From positions 434,001 to 498,000 of the forward strand of contig JAVYIG010000401.1 of NCBI GenBank assembly GCA_035222895.1: a stretch of 64,000 nt of DNA, given 5' to 3'. Position numbers and translations under genes: made by a program. The stretch's first letter is position 1, and each line of letters begins with the position of its first letter. Origin of the DNA: Strongylocentrotus droebachiensis. Lineage: Eukaryota; Echinodermata; Echinoidea; Camarodonta; Strongylocentrotidae. Below are positions 43,515 through 55,800 of the stretch, piece by piece. The notes below the pieces were generated by a model. That model searched no databases, was not told where the DNA came from, and saw only the letters and a program-made list of their open reading frames with translations.

Positions 43515-46500
43515 ATGTTCTCATCTAAAGTTTGGTTCATGAAAAATATTCTCACCTGGTGAGTTTTCGGGTCTACTTCGGATTTTAAGTTATAACTGGT
43601 CATTTACAATACACTGTCCTCCATGTATATAAGCCCATTTGCATTGTTGCAATGTACAATCTTTGGCCAGTTTTAAGAGTATTCACTGCCTTTTGTAAAA
43701 AACTGCATTAAATTATAATGATTCCCCTTTTAATCATGTCCAATTTGTGTACATGATCAACCTCCAATAGACTTGGAGCATTTTTCTTCAAAGTTCAGTC
43801 TACTGACAATACCGAAACCCTACAATGACCTACATGGATATCCATGACATTTAAACAACATTCTTTGTTTTCAAGAATCTTACAAATATATGTCTATGTC
43901 AAGATCTTCATTAGATCTTCACTGCCTAATCTTACCCAACATATAGTCTCAGATTACAGACTCCACAAATTCCCACTGCACCACACTATACGACCCATCT
44001 GCAACATACTTTTCAAATTAGCAATTGCCATGCAATTCACTATCATCAAACTTCTCCTCCTTCTTCTACTGTTCAAATTCTTTTTTCCTTAGGAACTCTA
44101 GAACATTTAAATACAGGATTATGTATTTTTACTTCTCAGCATCTACTTCTCCTTCCCCCCCACCCCCCCCCCCCTCCTCCTCCTACTCTTCCCCTCCCCC
44201 TCTCCTCCCCTCCTCCTCCTTTTTTTCCTACTTCTTCTTCTTTTTTTCTTTTTTTGTATATTTTTTCCTGAGGAGGGGGGGGGGGGGGGGGGGGTAATGG
44301 GGAGCTCATCAATTCCAAACACCAAAACAGTTAACTCACCTTACATCCTTCGCATGTCATACACCTGTAGTGATAGCCAGTAGCGGCATCTCCACATACT
44401 ACACAAGGTTCAGGGCCATTACTCAGATCCATGTAGCTGGGTATGTATGGTGATTCTATAAAAAATAAAACAAAATGATGCCACCATTATTATTACCATG
44501 GCTACATAAACCTAAAGCAGCTAAACCAGTGATCAAACAAGTGCTTCAGGCTATATTTCGTCAAAATATAGAGTTAGGGTTAGGTTTGCAATGGGTTTGT
44601 AGTAGGACGGTCGGGGACCGGGCGGGGAACCGTTTTGACTCAGGCCTAGTTTGTAGGTTCTGTTCAGGGTTAGGATTTCGATTACATGCAGGTAGTGTAG
44701 GAAAGTGAATGAAGATCAAACACGCTCAGATAAATGTTGAATATAACTTATAGTTATTACTTCACAATCACTGATTTTGAAGAAAGAGCTAAATTCCATC
44801 ACCAAACACTCAAACAGATGAACCTCTTTAGTGATTTAGGCTCAGGTAAAATAAAGAATAATACTGCAATTTCTGAGAAAAACTAGCTCATCTATGAATC
44901 CGGGCCAAACAAGCGGTATAGAAAAGAAAAACACTTTGGTTCACTGCCAACAAGCCTGTACGGAAAGGCCATATTGAGCTGATTATAATACTACCCTCAG
45001 GAAAGTCTTACATGACTTCACTTCAAGAAGTACCAGGGTATCATGTAAGATTACATAACAACTGACCCTAGTCCAAATCAAAGGAAAGTATAAATCAGGT
45101 GAACTCTGTCCATGGTTTACATGTAGGTCACTTCCACATCTTCTCTCGTTACATCCTGAAGACTCAGTATGACGTGGTAAGCGACTGACAAATATTGCAA
45201 TGGTAAAATAAAACTAAACAAAGGGCAATCCAACCCTTGAAATAAATTCATTTACAGTATGAAAGTAGAAGTTAAGATAAGGAAAATGGTGAAAGTTTGA
45301 ATTAAATCTGACCAATAATAAGAAAGTTATGAATGTTTGAGATTTCTGTTTCTCTCTTAAATGTCTTCTCCCTTGGGGGCACTCTGGTACTCAAAATATA
45401 TTATGGATAGCAAATCATCTTATGTCCTCTTAAAGATGAAGTTGAGTTCTGGTCATGCGATTGCATTGTGAAAGAAATGTGTGGAATCGACAAGAAAAGG
45501 TTGATCATCTAGCATTATAAGAATTTGTGTGCATTACAAGATTCGGGAATCATCAAAATGATAAGAAATTTGGCCAAGTCTTGGTAAAGTTACAAACACT
45601 GTACACAGAAAGATGTATATGGGACTACACGAACACGTGGCGTAAAAATCCTACCCCCCCCCCCCAAGTTTTATGATGTTATTGACATATTTGGAATATG
45701 AAGGCATATGAAGAGCCATGCTTTTCAGGGAACTTGTCTCATCTGATGTTCTTCCACATAATAAGAACGATAACGCTCACAAATTATTGTTCACCTCTTC
45801 CCAGAACTCAACCTTCTCTTTAAGAGAAAAGACCCCCTGAGTCATACACTTTTGAAGAAATTACCGGTAGTCATTTTGTGTGTTTGAACATTTGAGAAAG
45901 TTGTCCGCCACTACATCACAGAGACATTACCAATTTGGCCAATTTTTTTATGTACATGTACGCTGAGTCGCTGACTTCAGATAACAATTGCACAGAAATC
46001 AATCACTTAATGTATAATGTCTGATTTTGAAGACTATGGATCTCCATCTGGGTGGGATCTTATGACTAGGTACCCACCCATGATGTACTACAAACCTATA
46101 ATATCATTCCTGCTCTCATTAATCACAAATACTACAAGGGACAAGTTCTTACTCACAAATATATTTCAGCAAAACTTGCTGAGAGCATTGATTAATCCTT
46201 ACTCTACAGGTAACTTTTAACATTCATGGGGAAGTATTTCAATTAATCATCCAAAATATTTGGAACACGAAGTTTACGAGTGATGAAACAAATATTTGGT
46301 CAAATGCTTCTCTCAAATAGTGAAACTTTTATCAGATTTTACCCTTTCATCCCACATGCACTTTGAAATGCATGTTGACGTTATTCTAGTACGGTATTCT
46401 TTAAATCCACAATACCCTTGTACAAACAAGAAAACAATTAAAAATCGTCCTTTTAACTTTTTATTGTTGACAAAAACTCAGCCCCACAGCAGTTTTCTAC

Positions 46501-46811
46501 AAAGCACATAGGGAAGAATATGCACCATACAAGTATCGGCTTTTTAAAATTATTATTATTATCATTATCAATATGGATTTATTATCATTATTGTCATTAT
46601 AATTATAAATAATTCACAGAATAAATCTCAACATCATTTTACACCCATATGCGCAATGATTTTAATAAAATAGTTGCTGCGAATGCACACCTTGATAACA
46701 ATAAGCTTAATTGTAATTATCAGTATGAGTCTGCACAATTGAGAGTGGAAGACTAAGACTCGATGACCTTTACCTTACTAACATTGACTCAGGGAGATAG
46801 AGAGAGAGAAA

Positions 46812-46849
<38 letters not shown>

Positions 46850-49800
46850 AAGTTACATAACTACCAACGGAAATGATTCGTCCAACATGTACATGTAGGC
46901 ATATTCAAGCTTAATTTTTATAGGTCTTCTCCATAGGTACTCGATCTAAGAGTTCAACTACGGTAGATTATATGGTACTTGTAGTATAGCCTTAATTGTT
47001 CACAAATGTCATGGTAAAATGCAGGGATTCACCAAATGTTTCCTTAATTTCTTGTGCATAGTGCTTCACTTTTTTAGTAGCTCATAACACAAATATAATT
47101 GAGTACATGAAGAACCTTCATTACAGCAGCTACTTTTGTCATCCCTACTTGTTGCAATTATGTAGTACATTATACAAAAATACATGGCACTAAAACACGG
47201 CCTTCGTGAACTTAAAGGGTTATAAAAGGTCCATGGTTTGAGAAAGCTGTGAAATAAAGAATGTTCAAGTAGGGAAATCATTGAGAGGAACAGCAAATGA
47301 AATATAAGAGATGAAAGGAAAATAACAGAGAATTACACAGGTGCTGTAAAGTAGGTTAAAAAATAGCTTTAAAAAGTAAAGCAAGAGAAACTCAGAAAGC
47401 TACTGAACTAGCGACAAAATGGCAATAACTGAAAGTAGTGTTGAAGATGGAGACAACGAAACTGTAATCACATGGGCAATTCAAAATGCCTGCCAGTAAT
47501 TTTCACATCTGCTGTTTGTTGATATTATGCAATATTACCTCATATCTTCCATGACTACCTTGCCATTATGCTGTATTAAATCATCAAACAATCCCTCTTT
47601 AAAATTTGGCCTACAGCTAGGCCGGGGTGAAATTATTCCAAAGTCAACAGACTAAGAGCCTAATTGCATTTATTTTCTAACACTGTTCTTCCACGTCTTG
47701 GCCTACAGGTAATATTCAATATTTAAATATGCATGGCATCCATATGCTGGTGGCTGAGAAAAAAGATATCCTGCATTTAATATACATGTACCTGTAGATG
47801 TAGAACCTTCAAAATATGCCCATAGGATGATAGCCTACATGCATTTCCTATAGTATACATGGAAATATTTTCATCTCATGACATTTCATTGATAGAACTT
47901 GGACAATACGCAGTCATATTGAAATTCCATTTCTCTCACAATTTCCTTTTTGGCAGTATCCATTTTAAACTTATTCATTACAATTTACATAACAATTTGC
48001 CTTTCCTTTTGTGTGGTGTGGTATGAAGGATCACAAAAATTCAAACTAAATTGTTAAACCAAATTGAACATTACCTTGTATTTCATTATATTTCATTCCA
48101 CTTTTTGTGAAAATATTAGAAAGTAATGTAAACAATTTGTTATCAAATTATGTTTGATTGAAGTTCCTTTAAAATGTAATGTGCATACAGGCCTCCTTCA
48201 TTCCAGATAGCTGGACCTATTCTCCACACCCACACATGATATGTCATGTAATGTTTCTTCTGGAAACCTGCCAAGAAATGAAACTCCATACAACCAGGAA
48301 AACATAACATCCACTGGTCAGCACAACACCTACTCATTGGTCACTCATTGGTGACTCATTGGTTAGACTAGTTTCCTAGTGCAGTCTTTTAGCAAGGAAA
48401 TCCACCCCCTTGGATTACTTTGTACAAAAAAGTCAGTTGCCCAAAGGAGATGAAGAGAGAGATTGCAAACAAGGCCCCTCATGTTAAAAGATTTTAAAAA
48501 TATACTGGTACTAAGTAATGGAGCAAAGATAATGACCTGGTCAGATTAAAATGAAAGTGACCAAAACAAAGTGATTTTTCATATTTCCGAGAATCCATGA
48601 GTGTTTATCAATGGTCAACGGAACACAGGGAGCAATGACCCAAGATGACTGGTCAAGATTACAACATTTCTGGGAAAATTGTGATTCACTTCACATTTTC
48701 CACCAACTACATCAATTTTGAGGTTTATGTTCCTGTGAAGTATGGCTTCCTTTGTTTGTCTGTAATGAGTTTGGGAGCCATGGTTCTTCTTTCAGCTTCT
48801 TCCTCTATCAAAACAGCGAACCTAACACAAAGGTCCATGTTCAAAATCATTCAGTAATTCAACATCATTCCACTGTTTGATTCAATCCAAATAAATGACC
48901 AAGTCCTTAATAAGATTGTCTTCACAGAATATATAATACATTTTCATATTTTTCCCCATCAAGTTTCAAACTGATTTAATAAGATTCTATTTAGAATAGG
49001 AAACCAACAATGGAGTGTTCGTTAGATGATCAATTTGATTTTGATTTAGTGGATTACCTTCAACATGTGATAACTGATAAATGATGTTTTGTCTGTAGGA
49101 AAAGGGTCAAACTTACCGGTATGTCATTTTTAAATAAAATTGAATAATAATCTATTCTACGCAAATATTATTTTTACCTTACCCATTTTAGATAGAGTTA
49201 ATTAAGATTACAATCGATTTAGCAAATGATAAAAAGGTTACATAAATTACAAGCACTTATTGTCCAACTACTTACTTTTTTCTTCACCATCTGCCCGTCC
49301 ATCACCCACATGTAGACTCTCTTCTGTGTTTAAAAAAGAGAAAATAGCAAATGAAAATAATCAATGACAAATGTCTTCATTTTCTAATTTCATTTGTAAA
49401 AACTCTAGACCTGGGATCAGAAAGGTAATGTTTACTTTGCATAATACATGTATCTTAATAATTCTACATGTTTTACAAGCAATATATTATACATGTACAT
49501 GGTTTATGTCTAGCTTTAAACATGCAATGATTCATGTTACATAATACAGGATGTTGTTGGTTTGGGTCAAAGCTAGAGAAGATGCAAATGTTAAGGACAA
49601 TTATTCTTCATGAAGTCATTCCCTTTGCAAATTAAATCACTTCCTGAATGGTAGGGATATAGTGGAACAATAAAACTCTTTTGAGGATTGACACTTGTAC
49701 TTTCACTTGTTAAATAGTCTCATCTGGAATTTGCAATTTTTGCATATTCTTCATTTGACTTAAATTATTTAGATCATACAGTATTTACAATTGCAAATCA

Positions 49801-52800
49801 TTCAGTAATACAAATATTTATGCCCTTATAACTAGTAAATTACATGCTTATAGTTCATTTTGCACCAAAATCGAATGTTAATTTTTTTTTTCTCACTTGG
49901 AAAGTTCCAAGCAACAATATTTTGATTTTGTTGTTCTTGTTGTTATTTCAACTGCAGTCTACTGCCTACACTTTCATGATAATATATTATAAGGAAAGTA
50001 CCATAAAGAATTTGCAGCTAATTTTACCAAACCCAGGAAGTTAATATTTCCTAATAACAAGAGGTAACGATGCACATTTAGTGAACTATAGTTTGGTGAA
50101 GATTTTACAGAGTCGCATAAAAACCCATAAAGCATGTTGGATCTACTCCAGGCCAACAACTCATAGGCTTACATGTATAGGGTCTGATCTGAAAGACTAG
50201 GCTGAATGTCACATTGCTGTAATGTGTACATAGAGGAAGTAAATGTCCTTGAATCAGTTCATTCAGGTCACATGCAAGTAGTACCCCCACAGGGTGTATA
50301 ATTTCCCATTTACTATAAAGAGCATTCCAATGTTATATAATCACTTCAAAGAATGTACTACTACTAACTAAAGTTGATTTATTGCACTGAAAATGTATAC
50401 AAGGTTTGTCCTGGGCTAAAGTATGATCAGAATAAACATGGCCCTATGATTACAGAGTGCCATAAAACAATGCCATAGCTCAGTACTACATGCAGGACTA
50501 CATGTTTGTCTTCTTAAACGTTTATTTTGTTATGTTTTCAGCAGAAATATTTTGACTTGAAAGGATTTTTATGGAGAAATTTATAAAAACTTTTAATTTA
50601 CAGTTTTGTCTTTACAATGCTTTTCCATCTCTATATTATACTAAACTATATCAAGTTTTTGTTGTCAACAAAACTTCTGATTTTCTAGGCCTATCGAACA
50701 TAGTTATCATTCAACCCACTAGAATATTGCAAGTGACATACAAAATTGTTAAGTCTCAAAGTGTTCAGTTTCCTAAATGAATGTGCAAAATACAAAAATA
50801 ACAATCAAGTTGTAGCTATACATAAATGAAATTGAATGATACATCATGATTTCCACTCTTTGGTCCTTTTTAATTTTATAACCAGCTTTAATAAATATTT
50901 AGCAGAAAACATTGTTCAAGTATGATTTCATTTACGTATCTTGACATAATTGAAATAAACGAATCTTGAATCTTAAAAAGACCTCCACTACATGGAGTCA
51001 TGGACTAACTTAATTTATAAATTAAAACACAAGCAGCTCTGTGATTACAATTGCACAGTAGAGAGAAATCATTTGAAAATTCACAATGCAACTTGAGCAT
51101 AAAAACTGGGCATGTACAAGCCTATAAATATATAATATATATCTCACACAGAATACTGTCATGGGCTGCACCAGATCAATAATACATGTCTGACGAACAA
51201 AAGCAGCAAGCTGAACTTCTCCATTATATGAGATACAGGGAGGTCTTGCATGCAAATAAGATTACATAATCAAGAATAAGATAGTCTGCTCTTACAGACC
51301 TCTTCACATACAGTAACCATGGGGAAGTGGGGGGGGGGGACCTCCCCTAACAGGCTGAAATAGCAATACTTTTCAAAATGATAACTGTACAGGTTAAACT
51401 GCAGGCTGTTCAAATTGCCAAAATCCAAGAGCAAAGAATGACATAATGAATGCTTATCTGTGTTTATGACTGAAGCAAGTGATGCTTTGTATTTCAATTT
51501 CAATTTTCAAATTGATTGTCAATATATGACAATGAGGTATTAATGAAGTTGATTGATTATTCTTATGAATTGATTGATATGATTGGATTTTCTTATGTTT
51601 TTAAATCATATAAAGTTATAAACAACTGTTTGATATAAGCACATACACAAATTATTTGGGCAAAAAGGATGTATACAAGTGTAGTTTTCTTCTAATATCC
51701 CATCTTTTCCTCAATTCAGCATTCAACTGATTTCTGTTTTATTTATGTTTCCTTTCCAGGAAATTAAATCAGTAAAGATTAAGGTAAAAATTTTACATCT
51801 CATTTATAGCTGAGAATCACAGTTTCTTTGTTGAATAAATGAGAGAAGTCCAAAGATGTTAAACTGAGGTTTGATGATGAAGACTAGAGAGGTATGGCTC
51901 ATAATCATATTGGGACAAAGCCCCAATAGAGTCTTCTTCACAGGACCAGTCACCTCACCACCTTGGAGTGTACAAAGGGGATTGTGGTAAGGGATGGATA
52001 CAAAAAAGATCTTCACTTAATCTTGGACTAATTGTCTATCAAGTCCAGTCTGGTCTTTTGTTGTCTTACCCTCATATGGGGTCAAAGGATTATGTTTGGG
52101 TCCTGGTCTTGGCCGAGGTCAAGGTCAGGTCAATGGTAGGGGGTTCAAAAAGAAGAGAGAAAGTTCTATGGTTTTACGTTGGTCAGTGGATGAGAAATTG
52201 GAGTGGGAAAAAGGCCTGTAATGTGAAGGGTCCCTACAGCTTGTCTACTTGTTACAATTCCTTTACAGTATCTATAATCTATAGTGAAAGCGAATAGAGC
52301 AAGCTGGCAACCATTTGTACCATTTCCCTTGTTTTCACTTTCTCCTCAAGGCTCAAGCTAAGCCTTTCTATGAATCACACAGGCCAAAGTCAAAGTGATA
52401 TTTTCCAAATCTATGTAAAACAATCAAAATATTCAGGAGCAATTCACAATTCAGGAGCTAATATCAATGTCATACTACTACTACTACTACTACTACATGT
52501 ACTATCGTTTTGTTGCCATAGGCTAACAATGCCACCAATATACACAAGTCATAGAGTGTCACAACAGAACAAAAACATTCCATGCTCCTGAAGGCTTTTT
52601 GATCAGTAAAAAGCCCCTATCATTAGCACCCTACATTCTTTCATAAAAAACTGAATCACATATTGTGGTTGAACATGCACATAATGACCAGTTATATCAC
52701 CACAACCATTAAATATTCTTGGAAACAAATTCAATGTTGATTTGTCATCTAATGGACTGGTCAAACCGTGGACCATGGCATCGAATCATGAAACAAACAG

Positions 52801-55800
52801 AACTCTGTTTAATTTCCTACTGGATGTACTCAAGTCTCCACCTGCCAATTAGTCTCATTATTCATTCCTTGATCACTCTTTTACATATTTACTGAAATCA
52901 TAAGAAAATATGAAGTTTGAGACTTTGAAGTGTAAAGGTTGGACAGAGATGGAAAGTAGATGCCCAGCTGACCACTTGTTAAGAGGTCAACTAAAGAACT
53001 GTATGCTTCAACACTCCCCTAATCTAAATAATATCAAAAATCTTATACTGTTTGAAACTGTTGCATATTAATTGAGACTGAGCGCTAGACTACTGAGCGT
53101 ACCCACCAACCTTGTAATAATAAGCCCCAGAGTCCATCACCTTCCTCATTGCATAACATTGCATCACAAAGCAGATTACAATCTGCTGTTGAGTAACCAG
53201 CCACACTTCACATGACCTGGGTTGTCCCTATGGCTTGTATGAACAGGGGGCCCTCATCATAAAGGACAAACAAGGGGGCTTCAGAAATGGACAGATCTTA
53301 GAAAAAGTAGACTCAGAAACAGACCCCAAATCAATGTCACAAAAACAGTTTGTGAGGGATCTCATTTATTATGTTTAATCTGTATTATTTGGCAGAATTT
53401 TGTGACTTTTTCTGACCACATATATGCTCAAAATTTCTAAAGAGTAGGAAAGAATTCAAGCTTGGTTCTAAATTGAACAGTTGCAAGTTTGTCAAAGAGT
53501 AATAATTACTTTTAAAAGTAATTTGATAAAATTACATAGGAAAAAGTAGAACGTTTTGTGTCAAGAACTATAAGGAAATTGAAAAACATGTATTTTATAA
53601 AGTGTTTAAAAACTGTTTTTAATGCATTTTAATTTTATGTATTTTTTATGCATGTGCTACTATGTAATTTTTGAGTTGAATAAAAAAAAATCTTGAAAAA
53701 AAAAGAAAAAAAGTTTGTCAAAGAGATACATATTCAATGTATGTTTTACAGAATAAGACTGCTCTTGGGGGTTGCAAGTAGGTTCGCCTCATCTACCAGC
53801 TAGCTATGCTACAATTTTACTTCATAAAAGGAATAATTAAGTCATTTGGAAATTAAAACAGCTTAATAAGATGAATTTTTGTCAGTTAGCTGGCAATTAG
53901 GACGATAGCATTCTGTCATATTTCAAATTAAAAAAAAGCTCTTTATTTTAGGCTTGAAAGACCTCCCTACCAAACAGGATGGTAAATATGAAGAAAAGCA
54001 TCGTCTTTCTTCTTCTTATTCCTAGCTTCAACATCAACAAAATGTATTAAATTTACAAATATACATTACATTTTGTGAATTAGAAGACAGGTCTGTAGCG
54101 ATATAAAATCAAAATACACTGCACACTATTTTTAAAGAGGGAGGTGTGGGGGGGGGGGGGGGGCTTATGTATATACTACAAATTACTAGTTTTTTAATAC
54201 AATTTCACAAATAAATAGAGACAAAAAGTAGACAAAATGGGGGAAATTCCAATTTCTGTGAAATCTCAAGCACAATAAAAATGAGGTTTTGAATTATTGT
54301 ATTCATTCACAATTTGAAGAAAGGACAATACATTAATCAAATCTGTGAATATGAAACACAATATACTAAATTATTATTATCATCATATTCATCAGCTTAA
54401 CTTTAGAATACCCTATCACTTTTATACAGAAAATTTACTAGCCTGGCAGAAATTTAAGCTCAGATCATGATACTTGATACTTGATGAAGTAATCCCTGAA
54501 GCAGCTTTTCCAAGCTATACTGGGATGGGATGTGTTGTGACAGCAGGTGCAGGTGCAGACAACAAAAGGGTGTATAATTTCTTTATACAGTAAAACAGTG
54601 ACGTGCGAGTAAAAAATCATGCTGCTATATGGTTTACAGCATTCTGGAACCTACAGGAGGTTCCAACCCTCTGATGACAGGGAGGGCGATCATCTGGAAA
54701 GCAGCAACTGTTGGGGTAGTAACTGCTGTGGCTGGTAGTTGATTCCAGATGCGAATGGTGCGGGGGTAAAATGAGTACTTGTAGGAGTCTATTGTTGCCA
54801 CAGGAACAGAGAGCTTGAGTGTGTGGTCTCTTCTGCTGATGTATGTAGCTTTAGTTATGAGGTGAGGAAGACAAATGTTGACTAGCTGGTGGTGTATTTT
54901 AAAGAGCATGGTGCTTTGTGCTAGAAGACGACGTGTGTGCAGTTTATCCCATCCCAGCTGGGAAACAAGCCCTGTAGCCGACGTGGATCTTCGGTAGTCG
55001 CGGAAGACAAAACGAGCAGCTGTTTTCTGTACTCTTTCCAGACCTTCGGCAGCACCAGAAGTGTGGGGGTTTCAGGCTTCAGCGCCATACTCTAGCTGCG
55101 GTCGAACCAGGGCTGTGTACGCTCTTGACTTCACATCCTTGGTGCATGGTGACAGGGTTCTCCGCAGCAACCCAAGGGTTTTGTTGGCCTTGTTCAGTAG
55201 GAGTTGGCAGTGTGTATTCCATCGAAGGTCCTTGGTTACAGTTACCCCGAGATACTTGTACTTGTCTATCCTGGGTATTATCTCGTTGGAAATCCGGTAG
55301 TCATGCTGTATTGGTGTTCTTTTCCTCGTGATGGTAAGGGAGGCGCACTTTTTGACATTGAAAGCCATGAACCATTTCGCTGACCAGTCAGACAAGGTTT
55401 GAAGGTCTTGCTGAAGGATGGAGGTGTCATTCTTAGTGTGAATTTCTCTGTAAATCACACTGTCGTCAGCAAAAAGGCGCATCTTGGACTGGATATTTGC
55501 AGTGATGTCGTTGATGTACAGCAAAAAGAGGGCTGGTCCGATCACTGAACCTTGAGGTACCCCAGAGGTAACAGGCATCCAAGATGACCGGGAGCCCTTG
55601 ACAACAACTGCTTGCTGCCTGTTGGAAAGTAGCGACATAGTCCAATGTAATGTGTCTCCTCTTATGCCATAATGCTCGAGCTTGGTCTGCAAGTGGCGAT
55701 GAGGTACTCGGTCGAAAGCTTTCTGGAAGTCAAGGAAGATGACATCTGTCTGGCCTCTGCATTGTAAGGTGTGTGCCCAATCCTGGGTAGCAGAGATGAG

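Larger units (their letters stand above)
44456..49275. other. Receptor intron 2 (between exons 2 and 3)
   Basis: AT-rich intron. It contains the TTAA element at 45430-45823 and a GA microsatellite at 46796-46852. No other gene, RNA or repeat structure was recognised in it. Confidence 0.7.

Noticed and set aside
43356..43603. Tyr/Ile-repeat open frames
   Set aside because: Produced by the (TA)n microsatellite.
44025..44325. Pro/Ser- and Lys/Arg-rich open frames
   Set aside because: Produced by the polypyrimidine/poly-G tract in a receptor intron.
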